Source: Kiritimatiellia bacterium (GTDB lineage: Bacteria > Verrucomicrobiota > Kiritimatiellia > RFP12 > UBA1067). From it: a stretch of 58,790 nucleotides of DNA. The stretch lies in contig JAKSOY010000003.1 of NCBI GenBank assembly GCA_024405255.1, positions 1 through 58,790 of the forward strand, given 5' to 3'. Positions 27,891 to 36,113 of this stretch are shown here, in pieces; position 1 is the stretch's first letter, and each line of letters starts with the position of its first letter. The notes under the pieces were generated by a model. It was given only the letters and a program-made list of their open reading frames with translations. It made no database searches and was not told the DNA's origin. The translations under genes and the position numbers were made by a program.

Positions 27891-28924
27891 AAATTCGTTC
27901 TCTACTTGTGCCGGTGCTGTGTGCTCTGGCGATGCCGATGATGCTGTCGGCGCAGGGGATTGCCGATCTCGGGAATCCCGATGACATCATGTTGCGTAAG
28001 CCTGCCGTGCAGATGCCTGCCGTGCAGAAGCCTGCCGTGCAGATGCCTGTCGTGCAGAAGCCTGTCGTGCAGAAGCCTGCGGTACCTGCAGTTGATGCAG
28101 CGGCGGCGCAGAAGGCCCGTGAAAACGCCGAAGAGCTGAAGCGCCTGCGCGAGCAGGTGGCTGCGGAAAAGAAGGCCCGCGAAGATGCGGCGGCGCGGGC
28201 TCAGGCGGCGGAAGCGGCTGCGCGTGCGGCGCAGGAACAGGCACAGGCAGCCGCCGAACAGGCGAAAGCGGCGGAGGAAGCGAAAGCGGCGGCCGAGCAG
28301 GCACGCGTCGCAGCCGAAGCGGCTCAAGCGAAGAAGCCCAAGCTTGAAGCACCCGTCCAGACGGTCCCTCCCGAAGTGGCCCAGAAGGGGACAGTCCCCC
28401 AGGCTGGCAAGAAGCCGAAAAAGCAGCTGTCGGGGCGTCCGGCCGTGATCACGGCCGATCGGACGGACTATGATCGCAAAGAAGGGGTGATCCTCTTCGA
28501 TCGCAACGTCTATGTCGACGACGAACAGTATCAAATGCATGCGGACCGCCTCTTTGTGTTCCTGGACGGGACGAACGACCTCAAGCGCCTTGTCGCGTTG
28601 GGCAATGTGTCCATCACGAACGACGCCAAATCGGCCGCCTGTGCGAAGGCCGTCTACAATCGTTCGGCGCAGCGCATCACGATGTTCAGCGATGGCAGTG
28701 ACGACGGTGTGGCCTGGTTGCGCGATGCGGGCAGCAAGGCGGGCGATGCGAGCGAAATTCAGGGCGAACGCATTACGTACTGGCTTGATTCGGGACTCGC
28801 CTCGGTCGACAAGATCAAGGTCAAGTTGCCGGGCATCAAGGGGTCGTCGAATCCGAAGGACATCTTCAATCCAAAGGCGGCCGGCAAGAAGGACAAAAAG
28901 GCCGCGGACGAAAAGGACAAATAA
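27887..28924 (+). CDS. lptA: LptA-like OstA-domain protein with repeat and coiled-coil insert
   Basis: 345 residues. Signal peptide (1-24), then pentapeptide repeats of KPAVQ/MPAVQ type (about 38-65) from a 15-base DNA tandem repeat, then an Ala/Glu/Lys-rich coiled coil (about 75-148). The OstA/LptA jellyroll follows (RPAVITADRTDYDRKEGVIL, HADRLFVFLDG, ALGNVSI, IQGERITYWLD; about 184-330), with a Lys/Asp tail. LptA forms the periplasmic bridge for lipopolysaccharide between inner and outer membranes. The 150-residue N-terminal extension is atypical. GTG start. A GGGGACAGTCCCC palindrome at 28387 lies in the linker. Confidence 0.75.
   Translation: MKIRSLLVPVLCALAMPMMLSAQGIADLGNPDDIMLRKPAVQMPAVQKPAVQMPVVQKPVVQKPAVPAVDAAAAQKARENAEELKRLREQVAAEKKAREDAAARAQAAEAAARAAQEQAQAAAEQAKAAEEAKAAAEQARVAAEAAQAKKPKLEAPVQTVPPEVAQKGTVPQAGKKPKKQLSGRPAVITADRTDYDRKEGVILFDRNVYVDDEQYQMHADRLFVFLDGTNDLKRLVALGNVSITNDAKSAACAKAVYNRSAQRITMFSDGSDDGVAWLRDAGSKAGDASEIQGERITYWLDSGLASVDKIKVKLPGIKGSSNPKDIFNPKAAGKKDKKAADEKDK
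28001..28084 (+). repeat. 15-base in-frame tandem repeat in lptA
   Basis: Five copies of CCTGYCGTGCAGAWG (28001-28075) and a partial sixth, coding for KPAVQ, MPAVQ and KPVVQ. Loss or gain of a unit would keep the frame. Confidence 0.9.
28387..28399. repeat. GGGGACAGTCCCC palindrome inside lptA
   Basis: Exact copy of the elements at 16700 and 16772, here read in another frame (QKGTVPQ) within a probable disordered linker. Confidence 0.6.
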
Positions 28925-28936
28925 GGACACGACGGC

Positions 28937-29782
28937 ATGGATGATCCAGTCATGAAAGCCATGGCCGATATGGCCCGCGAGAACGGACAGAACAAGTCCG
29001 TGTCGTCCGTCGTTCCGCCTGGACTCGCCTCTCCGGTCGTCGTTCAGGCCGAGGGCACGCCGCCGGATCTTGTTGCGCAGGACCTCGTGAAGATCTATGG
29101 AGACCGTACGGTTGTCAACGGCATGTCGATGAATGTGCGCTGTGGTGAAATCGTCGGGCTTCTGGGGCCGAATGGGGCCGGCAAGACGACGACCTTCTAC
29201 ATGATCGTCGGCCTTGTGCGTCCCAATGCGGGCTCGGTGACCTTCCGCGGACAAGACCTCACGCATTTGCCGGTGTTCATGCGGGCGCGTCGCGGTCTGG
29301 GCTATCTCGCGCAGGAGGCCAGCATTTTCCGCAAGCTCAGCGTCTGGAACAACGTGATGGCGATTCTCGAAACGCTCAAGATGAGTCGTGCGGATCGTAC
29401 GGCCCGTTGTGAAGAGCTGCTCTCTTCGCTCGACCTGATGAAGGTCGCGAAGCAGCCGGCTTACACGCTTTCCGGCGGCGAGCGCCGCAAGCTTGAAATT
29501 GCGCGTGCGCTTGTGCGGCGTCCGTCGATCTTGATGCTTGACGAACCTTTCGCCGGCGTCGATCCCCTGGCCGTTCACGACATCCAGGAGATCGTCCGTG
29601 GACTCAAGCAGCAGGGGCTTGGCATCATCATCACCGACCACAACGTGCGCGAAACACTCAACGTGGTCGACCGGGCCTATCTTGTCTATGACGGACGCCT
29701 TCTTTGCGAAGGCACCAGCGAGCATCTCGTAAACGACGAGAATGCACGTCGGCTCTATCTTGGACAGGATTTCAGGATGTAG
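28937..29782 (+). CDS. lptB: Lipopolysaccharide export ABC ATPase LptB
   Basis: Cytoplasmic ATPase that drives LptFG to extract lipopolysaccharide. Walker A GPNGAGKT, Q-loop YLAQEASIFRKLSV, signature LSGGE, Walker B LMLDEPFAGVDP and H-loop ITDHN are all present, and the LptB-type ending YLGQDFRM is intact. An extra N-terminal stretch of about 45 residues precedes the ABC domain (281 residues against about 240). An internal start is possible, but none has a better ribosome site. lptF/lptG are not in the window. Confidence 0.92.
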   Translation: MDDPVMKAMADMARENGQNKSVSSVVPPGLASPVVVQAEGTPPDLVAQDLVKIYGDRTVVNGMSMNVRCGEIVGLLGPNGAGKTTTFYMIVGLVRPNAGSVTFRGQDLTHLPVFMRARRGLGYLAQEASIFRKLSVWNNVMAILETLKMSRADRTARCEELLSSLDLMKVAKQPAYTLSGGERRKLEIARALVRRPSILMLDEPFAGVDPLAVHDIQEIVRGLKQQGLGIIITDHNVRETLNVVDRAYLVYDGRLLCEGTSEHLVNDENARRLYLGQDFRM

Positions 29783-29822
29783 TTGATTTAGTCGTAACAA
29801 AACAAAACAAGGAGGTACAAAT

Positions 29823-30158
29823 ATGTCTATTGAAGTGACACTGCGCCATAGCGACGTTAAGATCGAGTCGCTGAAGGAATACGCCCAGAAGCGCATGGAG
29901 CGACTTCAAGTTTCTTTTCCGAAGGTGACCAAGGTCACCATCGTGATTGATGTCGATGTGAAGAAGCACATGTATATGGCCGAAGTCGTGGCGAACCGCC
30001 TCGGCGAAGTGGCGGTCGGTGCGAAGGAATTCAGCGAGAGCGGCAAGAGCGTCATTGACGGCGCCGCGGCTCGCGCGGAGCGTCAGTTGCTCAAGATGCG
30101 CGTGAAGGCGCGCAAGGGCAATGTTCGTGCGGCCCGCGCGGGTTCGCCCCGTAACTAA
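29823..30158 (+). CDS. hpf: Ribosome hibernation-promoting factor (short HPF/YfiA)
   Basis: 111 residues matching the S30AE domain: IEVTLRHSDVKIESLKEYAQKR start and the basic helix regions. It binds the decoding region of the 30S subunit in slow growth. Only the short form is present; there is no dimerisation tail. AAGGAGG precedes the ATG by nine bases. The order lptB-hpf is that of the rpoN operon of Proteobacteria, but rpoN itself is missing between them. Confidence 0.88.
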   Translation: MSIEVTLRHSDVKIESLKEYAQKRMERLQVSFPKVTKVTIVIDVDVKKHMYMAEVVANRLGEVAVGAKEFSESGKSVIDGAAARAERQLLKMRVKARKGNVRAARAGSPRN

Positions 30159-30169
30159 GGGAGAACGCC

Positions 30170-31138
30170 ATGGAAACCGTTGACCAGAGCATCCGCGAGA
30201 CGCCGGTGACCCTCCGCGATTTTATCGAAGAGGGCAAGGATCGTCTACGCATGGAAGTTGTGGTAGGCGGCGAAGGACTGTCGCGCGTCGTGCCTGAGCC
30301 GATGTGCAATCGTCCCGGTCTCGCCTTGACGGGTTTCTATGGTTGTTTTGCGTGGCGGCGGCTTCAGGTGATCGGTCAGGCCGAACAGGCCTATCTCGAC
30401 AGCTTGGAGCCGTCCGAACGCGTTGCTCGCATCAAGGCCCTGTTCGACCGTGGTGCGTTCTGTTTGATCTTTGCCTGCGGCATGGAAGTGCCGGCGGCGA
30501 TTGCCGACCTGGCGGAAAAGGCCGGAGCGGTCGTGTGTCGAACCGAGTTGTTGACGCGCGTCTTCTCTCATCAGGCGGCGTTTATTTTGGAAAAGCTTCG
30601 TGCACCGAAGGTCAAGATGTACGGTACGACCATCGAGGTCGCCGGACTCGGCGTGATGCTGGAAGGTGCACCGGGACTTGGCAAGAGCGAGACGGCGCTT
30701 GGTCTTGTCAAACATGGCAATGCGCTTGTCGCGGACGACCTGACTTGTCTGCGGCGCGACATGGCCAACAATGCGCTTTTTGCGTCGGCCTCTCCGGCGA
30801 CGCGGAACTATATGGAGATTCGTGGAATCGGAATCATCCATCTGCCCAGTGTGTTTGGCGTGACGGCCGTTCGTTCGGAGAAGAAACTCGATCTCGTCAT
30901 CACGTTCAAGAAAATGACCGAGACGGAAGGCGAACTCGATCGTACAGGCGAAGAGCGACAGACGCGCGTCATCTTGGGCGTGCCAGTGCCCCAGATCACG
31001 ATCCCTGTGGCGGCAGGACGCGACCTTGTCAATCTTGTTGAAACAGCGGCGCAACAGTATAAGCTGCTGGCGGCGGGAATCGACGCCGTTAAGACGTTGG
31101 ATGCGCAGCTGTGTGCGCGCGCGGTTGGGAAAATTTAA
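30170..31138 (+). CDS. hprK: HPr kinase/phosphorylase
   Basis: Phosphorylates the regulatory serine of HPr with ATP and reverses it with phosphate. The N-terminal domain (to about 130) is followed by the kinase core with P-loop G166-A-P-G-L-G-K-S173 and the family signature EIRGIGIIHLPS. 322 residues, typical. The substrate gene ptsH lies 14 bases downstream. In Gram-negative bacteria this enzyme usually goes with a regulatory rather than transporting phosphotransferase system. Confidence 0.93.
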   Translation: METVDQSIRETPVTLRDFIEEGKDRLRMEVVVGGEGLSRVVPEPMCNRPGLALTGFYGCFAWRRLQVIGQAEQAYLDSLEPSERVARIKALFDRGAFCLIFACGMEVPAAIADLAEKAGAVVCRTELLTRVFSHQAAFILEKLRAPKVKMYGTTIEVAGLGVMLEGAPGLGKSETALGLVKHGNALVADDLTCLRRDMANNALFASASPATRNYMEIRGIGIIHLPSVFGVTAVRSEKKLDLVITFKKMTETEGELDRTGEERQTRVILGVPVPQITIPVAAGRDLVNLVETAAQQYKLLAAGIDAVKTLDAQLCARAVGKI

Positions 31139-31152
31139 ACTAGGAGGAAATC

Positions 31153-31440
31153 ATGGCGGATTCAAAAGAAACCAAGGAACTCGTACTTCTCAACAAGTAC
31201 GGTCTTCATGTGCGTCCGGCCGGTCTTTTCGCGAAGATCGCGTCGCGGTTCGATGCTGAGGTCGAAGTTGAGAAGGATGGTAATGTCGTGAGCGGCAAGT
31301 CGATCATGGCGCTTATGACCCTTGAAGCGGTTTGCGGAACGAAACTGATCGTGACCGCATCGGGTCCGCAGGCCCATGAGGTGCTGATCGAACTCGAGTC
31401 GCTCGTGCAACGTAAATTTGACATTCCTGACGAGCAGTGA
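31153..31440 (+). CDS. ptsH: Phosphocarrier protein HPr
   Basis: 95 residues. The catalytic histidine is H19 in KYGLHVRPAG, and the regulatory serine is S50 in SGKSIMAL, the site used by HPr kinase. Both signatures are complete, so both the phosphoenolpyruvate chain and serine control should be possible. GGAGG lies before the ATG. Its stop overlaps an alternative start of ptsI. Confidence 0.94.
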   Translation: MADSKETKELVLLNKYGLHVRPAGLFAKIASRFDAEVEVEKDGNVVSGKSIMALMTLEAVCGTKLIVTASGPQAHEVLIELESLVQRKFDIPDEQ

Positions 31441-31463
31441 GCGAAGTTCAGAAGGAGAGTGGT

Positions 31464-33260
31464 ATGAATCCTGCGATGGTGACCATCGCAGGGATTGCGG
31501 CGTCTCGTGGTTTTGCCGCGGGACCTGTTTTCGTGCATCGTCCAGATTCGTCCTTTGCTGTTCCTGAATATGAGATTCCGCCCGATCACGTACTCGCCGA
31601 GCTCGCGCGTTATCATGCAGCGCGCGCGCAGACGCGGCAGCAGATCGAGGCGCTCATCGCCCAGTTGCGAGAAGACGACCGTGCAGGGGCGGACATCTTC
31701 ACCAACCATCTGGCGATGTTGGACGATTCGACCACGACAGCGGCCGTTGAACGTCAAGTTCGCGAGGAGCGCATCAATGTCGAAACCGCGATTCGTCGTA
31801 CCGTTGCGGAATACCGTGCGGCCTTCGGACGGATGCGCGATCCGTACCTTCGCGAGCGCGTGCGCGACATCGACGATGTCGAGCGCCGTCTCTTGCGAAT
31901 CCTTCTCGGATTAAGTGAGAACGCGTTCGCCCAACTGACGGAACCGGTGGTCATTGTGGCGAAGGATCTTGCGCCGTCCGAGACGATGGCGATTCCGCGT
32001 GATCGCGTCTTGGGATTCGTCCTCGACCACGGTTCGGCCACTTCACACGTCGCCTTGCTGGCGCGTGCCCAGGGGATTCCCGCCGTCGTCGGTCTTGGTG
32101 ATGTGGTCGAGCGGGTGCGTCCGGGTGACGAAATCCTCCTTGATGGCACCAATGGCGCCGTGACGGTCAATCCGGATGTCAAGACCTGTGCGGAGTTTGC
32201 ACGCCTTGTCCATCGCGAACGCGATTTAAGAGCGCTCCTTGAAGAAGACCGCGATAAAGTCGGCGCAACCAAAGACGGCGCTCCTGTCAAGTTCTGTGCC
32301 AATGCGCAGCCGGGCGTTCCCATGGGAGGCCTGGCGGCCTTCGGCGCGCAGGGGGTTGGACTCTACCGAAGCGAGTACCTTTGGATGTCCGGCGAGAGGG
32401 TGCCGACGGAAGAAGAGCAGACCGAGACCTACTCGGCGGCGGTTCGTGCGGCAGCGGCTATGGGGCCAGAAGCGCGCGTCGTATTCCGAGTGCTTGACCT
32501 CGGCGGAGACAAGTTGATGCGCGGTCGTGCCACGCGTGAACAGAACCCGTTCCTGGGGAATCGTTCCATCCGTTGGCTCCTGATGCATCGGGACGAATTC
32601 CGTAAGCAGTTGCGCGCCATTCTGCGCGCGAGCGCCGTGGGGCCATCTGCCGTCATGTGGCCGATGATCGCCACGTTGGAAGAGCTTCGCGAAGCGCGTT
32701 CCGAACTGGCGACGGCCATGGGAGAATTGCGTGCGGCGGGAACTCCATTTGATGAAAAGATCCCCGTCGGGTGCATGATCGAGCTTCCGTCGGCGGCCCT
32801 TTGTGCCGAACAATTTGCTCGTGAAGTCGATTTCTTCTCCATCGGTACGAACGACTTGATTCAATACACCATGGCCGCGGACCGCGGGAATACGAACGTG
32901 GCGTATCTGTACCAGCCGACGAACCCTGCCGTGTTGCGGTTGATCGATCTGACGATCCGTGCCGCGCGCAAGTCGGGCATTCCCGTGGCGGTCTGCGGCG
33001 AATCGGCCAGCGATCCTGTTCTCGGTGCGTTGTGGGTGGGAATGGGCGTGACAGAGCTCTCGATGAGTGCGAGCTACATTCCCGTGCTGCGCAAGCTGCT
33101 TCGTGGTCTCACCAGTACCGAACTTCAGGAACTCGCCGATCAGGCGCGCCTGCTTTGTGCCGACCATTCGGCGTCAGAAATCTATTCGGCCTGTCGCAAG
33201 TTCATCCTTTCAAAAATTCCCCAGCTCGAAGAAATTCAGTCGTTCTTTACATCCGTGTGA
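31464..33260 (+). CDS. ptsI: Phosphoenolpyruvate-protein phosphotransferase (Enzyme I)
   Basis: Autophosphorylates from phosphoenolpyruvate and passes the phosphate to HPr. The swivelling phosphohistidine is H195 in HGSATSHVALLAR (more often GGRTSH in others). The C-terminal PEP-binding barrel has GVGLYRSEYLW, RVLDLGGDK, NPFLGNRSIR, FFSIGTNDLIQYTMAADR and VAVCGESASDP. 598 residues from ATG 31464, which has AAGGAG; a GTG at 31437 also opens the frame and would overlap ptsH. No EII component is seen anywhere in the window. Confidence 0.94.
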   Translation: MNPAMVTIAGIAASRGFAAGPVFVHRPDSSFAVPEYEIPPDHVLAELARYHAARAQTRQQIEALIAQLREDDRAGADIFTNHLAMLDDSTTTAAVERQVREERINVETAIRRTVAEYRAAFGRMRDPYLRERVRDIDDVERRLLRILLGLSENAFAQLTEPVVIVAKDLAPSETMAIPRDRVLGFVLDHGSATSHVALLARAQGIPAVVGLGDVVERVRPGDEILLDGTNGAVTVNPDVKTCAEFARLVHRERDLRALLEEDRDKVGATKDGAPVKFCANAQPGVPMGGLAAFGAQGVGLYRSEYLWMSGERVPTEEEQTETYSAAVRAAAAMGPEARVVFRVLDLGGDKLMRGRATREQNPFLGNRSIRWLLMHRDEFRKQLRAILRASAVGPSAVMWPMIATLEELREARSELATAMGELRAAGTPFDEKIPVGCMIELPSAALCAEQFAREVDFFSIGTNDLIQYTMAADRGNTNVAYLYQPTNPAVLRLIDLTIRAARKSGIPVAVCGESASDPVLGALWVGMGVTELSMSASYIPVLRKLLRGLTSTELQELADQARLLCADHSASEIYSACRKFILSKIPQLEEIQSFFTSV

Positions 33261-33298
33261 GGACCATCGATTCGGACCCGGCAGAAAGACAGATTACC

Positions 33299-34306
33299 AT
33301 GTCCATTAAGATTTTAGGAACAGGCAGTTACTTGCCGGAGAAAGTCGTCACGAATGACGATCTTGCGCTTTCGCTCGAGACGTCGGACGACTGGATCTTC
33401 TCGCACACGGGAATTCATTCGCGTCATATGGCGGCCCCCGAGGAAACAACGTCTGTCATGGCCGTGAATGCCGCACGACAGGCGATGGCCGCGGCCGGTG
33501 TAACAGCAGACGAAATCGGATTGATCATTGTCGCAACCTCGACGCCCGACTATAACACCTTCCCCTCGACGGCGTGCCTGGTGCAGGATGCGCTCGGCTG
33601 CAAGGATTCAGGGGCCTATGATCTTCAGGCGGCCTGTGCCGGTTTCATCTATGCGCTGGAACAAGGGCGCGGGTGGGTGACGCTCCATCCGACACGTAAG
33701 GCGCTGGTCATTGGCGCCGAGACGCTGACCCGTGTCGTCGACTGGAATGACCGTGCTTCCTGCATTCTGTTTGGAGACGGTGCCGGTGCGGCCGTCTTAG
33801 GGCAGACCGATGAAAGCCAGCCCGTTTTGAATGACGGCAAACCGATGGTCAAATGTGAGACCATCTTGGGAGCCGACGGGTCCGGTTATAATTTCATCTG
33901 CCGCGAAGGGGGAACGCGTGTGGTGCCGGCTCCGGGCCAGGTGCCGATTCCGCACCTCACGTTGCAAGGGCGTCCGGTCTTCAATTTCGCAGTTCGGACA
34001 ATGGATTCCGTCGTGACAAAGCTCTGCTTGAACGCAGGACTCACGCCTGAAGAGCTCGACCGCGTCTTTGCCCACCAGGCAAACGGACGCATCATCGAAG
34101 CGGTGGCTCGTCGGATGAACTTGCCGATTGAAAAATTCTATATGAACATTGCCACGATCGGCAATACGTCGGCGGCGTCCATTCCCGTGACATTGGACGA
34201 AGCCGTGAAGAAGGGCGAATTGAAAGACGGCATGCGCATCTGCCTCGTGGGCTTTGGCGCGGGGTTGACTTATGGCGGTTCGTTGATGCAATGGCCGTTC
34301 TTGTGA
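33299..34306 (+). CDS. fabH: Beta-ketoacyl-ACP synthase III
   Basis: Starts fatty-acid synthesis by joining acetyl-CoA to malonyl-ACP. The catalytic triad is visible: C113 in AACAGF, H259 in HQANGR and N289 in GNTSAAS. The 335 residues match the family. The frame extends upstream to 33032, but that part overlaps ptsI in another frame; ATG 33299 fits the conserved N-terminus MSIKILGTGSYLPE. The ribosome site is weak. First of the fabH-fabF-fabZ set. Confidence 0.95.
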   Translation: MSIKILGTGSYLPEKVVTNDDLALSLETSDDWIFSHTGIHSRHMAAPEETTSVMAVNAARQAMAAAGVTADEIGLIIVATSTPDYNTFPSTACLVQDALGCKDSGAYDLQAACAGFIYALEQGRGWVTLHPTRKALVIGAETLTRVVDWNDRASCILFGDGAGAAVLGQTDESQPVLNDGKPMVKCETILGADGSGYNFICREGGTRVVPAPGQVPIPHLTLQGRPVFNFAVRTMDSVVTKLCLNAGLTPEELDRVFAHQANGRIIEAVARRMNLPIEKFYMNIATIGNTSAASIPVTLDEAVKKGELKDGMRICLVGFGAGLTYGGSLMQWPFL

Positions 34307-34323
34307 TTTAATAAGGAGAAGTG

Positions 34324-35616
34324 ATGAAGAAAAAAATCGTGATCACCGGCATGGGCATGGTTACACCATGTGGCAATGGCAAGGATGAAACCTGGGCGAA
34401 CATCAAGGCAGGTAAGAGCGGCATTTCGCGCATTACCAAATTTGATCCTTCGCGTTGCACGTGCCAGATCGCCGGCGAGGTCAAGGGGTTTGACGAATAC
34501 GCGGAGGCGAAAAACTATCTGGATCGCAAGAGTTCCCGCCACTTGGCGCTCTTTACCAAGTATGCGGTTGCCGCCGCCAAAGAAGCCTGGGCCGATGCCG
34601 GGTACACGGATGAGCAGAAGCCGAACATGGACCGAGTCGCGACGATCATCGGCAACGGAATCGGCGGTATGGACATCAACAATGTCGGATTCAAGGTCCT
34701 GTTTGAAAAGGGGCCGGAGCGTTTGCTCCCGTCCTACATTCCGGCCTTGATTCCCAACGAAGCGGCGGGCAACGTGTCGATGGCACTTGGCGCGAAAGGT
34801 CCGGCCCACGTGCTCGTGACGGCGTGCGCCTCGTCGACGGACGCGCTTGGATACGCGTTGGACATGATTCGCGCCGGTCGTGCGGATGTCGTGATCGCCG
34901 GAGGCACGGAAGCGACGGTCGACGAATACTGCACGGGCGGTTTCATGAAGATGCGCGCGCTTTGCACGCAGTTCAACGAAAATCCCGAGAAGGGGTCACG
35001 TCCGTTCAACCAAGATCGTTGCGGCTTTGTCATGGCCGAAGGATCTGCCATGTTGATTCTGGAATCGGAAGAACATGCCCTTGCGCGCGGCGCCCGGATC
35101 TATTGTGAACTCGCTGGCTATGGCGCGACATCGGATGCCTACCACATTACCGCGCCGGATCCCACGGGCGAGGGGGCCATGAAGGCGATCCGCCTGGCGC
35201 TTGAGGATGCCGAAGTGACTGATTTTTCGACGATCGACTACATCAATGCACATGGCACGTCGACGCATCTCAACGATCAGATGGAAACCAAGGCGTTCAA
35301 GGTCGTCTTTGGCGAGCAGGCGAAGAACATCAACATCTCGTCCACGAAATCCATGACGGGCCATCTGCTGGGTGGTACAGGCGCGCTTGAAGCCGCTTTC
35401 TGCGCGCTGGCCATTACTGAAAGCTATATCCCGCCGACGATCAACTACGAAAATCCCGATCTGACGGTTGACACCGAAAAGGGCGAGGTGCCGCTAGATC
35501 TCAATTATACGCCGAATGTCGGTGTTCAGAGAGAGGTCCGTACGGCTGTTTCGACTTCTCTCGGATTCGGTGGTCACAACGGCGTTTTGATTTTCAAAAA
35601 GCACACGGACCGTTAA
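34324..35616 (+). CDS. fabF: Beta-ketoacyl-ACP synthase II
   Basis: Elongating condensing enzyme of fatty-acid synthesis. The thiolase fold has C168 in TACASSTDAL and the histidines in NAHGTSTHLND and TKSMTGHLLGGTGALE; the glycine-rich end is FGGHNG. About 430 residues. The start is ATG 34324 directly preceded by GTG 34321; AAGGAG lies seven bases upstream of the ATG. It lies 17 bases after fabH. Confidence 0.95.
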   Translation: MKKKIVITGMGMVTPCGNGKDETWANIKAGKSGISRITKFDPSRCTCQIAGEVKGFDEYAEAKNYLDRKSSRHLALFTKYAVAAAKEAWADAGYTDEQKPNMDRVATIIGNGIGGMDINNVGFKVLFEKGPERLLPSYIPALIPNEAAGNVSMALGAKGPAHVLVTACASSTDALGYALDMIRAGRADVVIAGGTEATVDEYCTGGFMKMRALCTQFNENPEKGSRPFNQDRCGFVMAEGSAMLILESEEHALARGARIYCELAGYGATSDAYHITAPDPTGEGAMKAIRLALEDAEVTDFSTIDYINAHGTSTHLNDQMETKAFKVVFGEQAKNINISSTKSMTGHLLGGTGALEAAFCALAITESYIPPTINYENPDLTVDTEKGEVPLDLNYTPNVGVQREVRTAVSTSLGFGGHNGVLIFKKHTDR

Positions 35617-35627
35617 GAGGGGTCTTT

Positions 35628-36098
35628 ATGGATTTTCCAGTTTTTAAGCAAGAGTATCACAAGTCGGGTTTCGATCTGCTGCCGCATCGTGAGCCATTTC
35701 TCTTCGTTGACGAATTGGTTTCTGCCGATGAAACCGGTGCGCTCGGACACTACACGTTCTCACTCGAACGAAACGATTTCTTCCGTGGGCACTTTCCGTT
35801 CTACCCGATTGTGCCCGGCGTCGTTCTCGTCGAAGCGATGTGCCAGGTTGCAGGAGCTGCAGTCGTTGCTCGGAATCTGCTGCCGGAAGGGCAGGCGGCC
35901 TTCATCCTCGGGAGCATTGACAAAGTGAGATTCCGTCGGCCGGTGCGTCCAGGCGATAAGCTCACGACCGTCGTCACGAACATCAAGGTTATGTCAAAAC
36001 TGGGCGTGTTCGGACTCAAGGGCTATGTGGGTGACGAACTGGCCGCAGAAGCCGAAGTCAAGTGCGTGCTGGGAACGAAGGACAAACTACCCGTCTAA
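35628..36098 (+). CDS. fabZ: 3-hydroxyacyl-ACP dehydratase (FabZ type)
   Basis: Hot-dog fold dehydratase of 156 residues. LLPHREPFLFVDE and the active-site block GHFPFYPIVPGVVLVEAMCQ, with the histidine and the downstream glutamate, are in place. It makes trans-2-enoyl-ACP from 3-hydroxyacyl-ACP. It follows fabF by 11 bases. FabA is less likely because of the FabZ-type PHRxPFLxVD start. Confidence 0.88.
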   Translation: MDFPVFKQEYHKSGFDLLPHREPFLFVDELVSADETGALGHYTFSLERNDFFRGHFPFYPIVPGVVLVEAMCQVAGAAVVARNLLPEGQAAFILGSIDKVRFRRPVRPGDKLTTVVTNIKVMSKLGVFGLKGYVGDELAAEAEVKCVLGTKDKLPV

Positions 36099-36113
36099 CA
36101 GTAACGACGTCTT

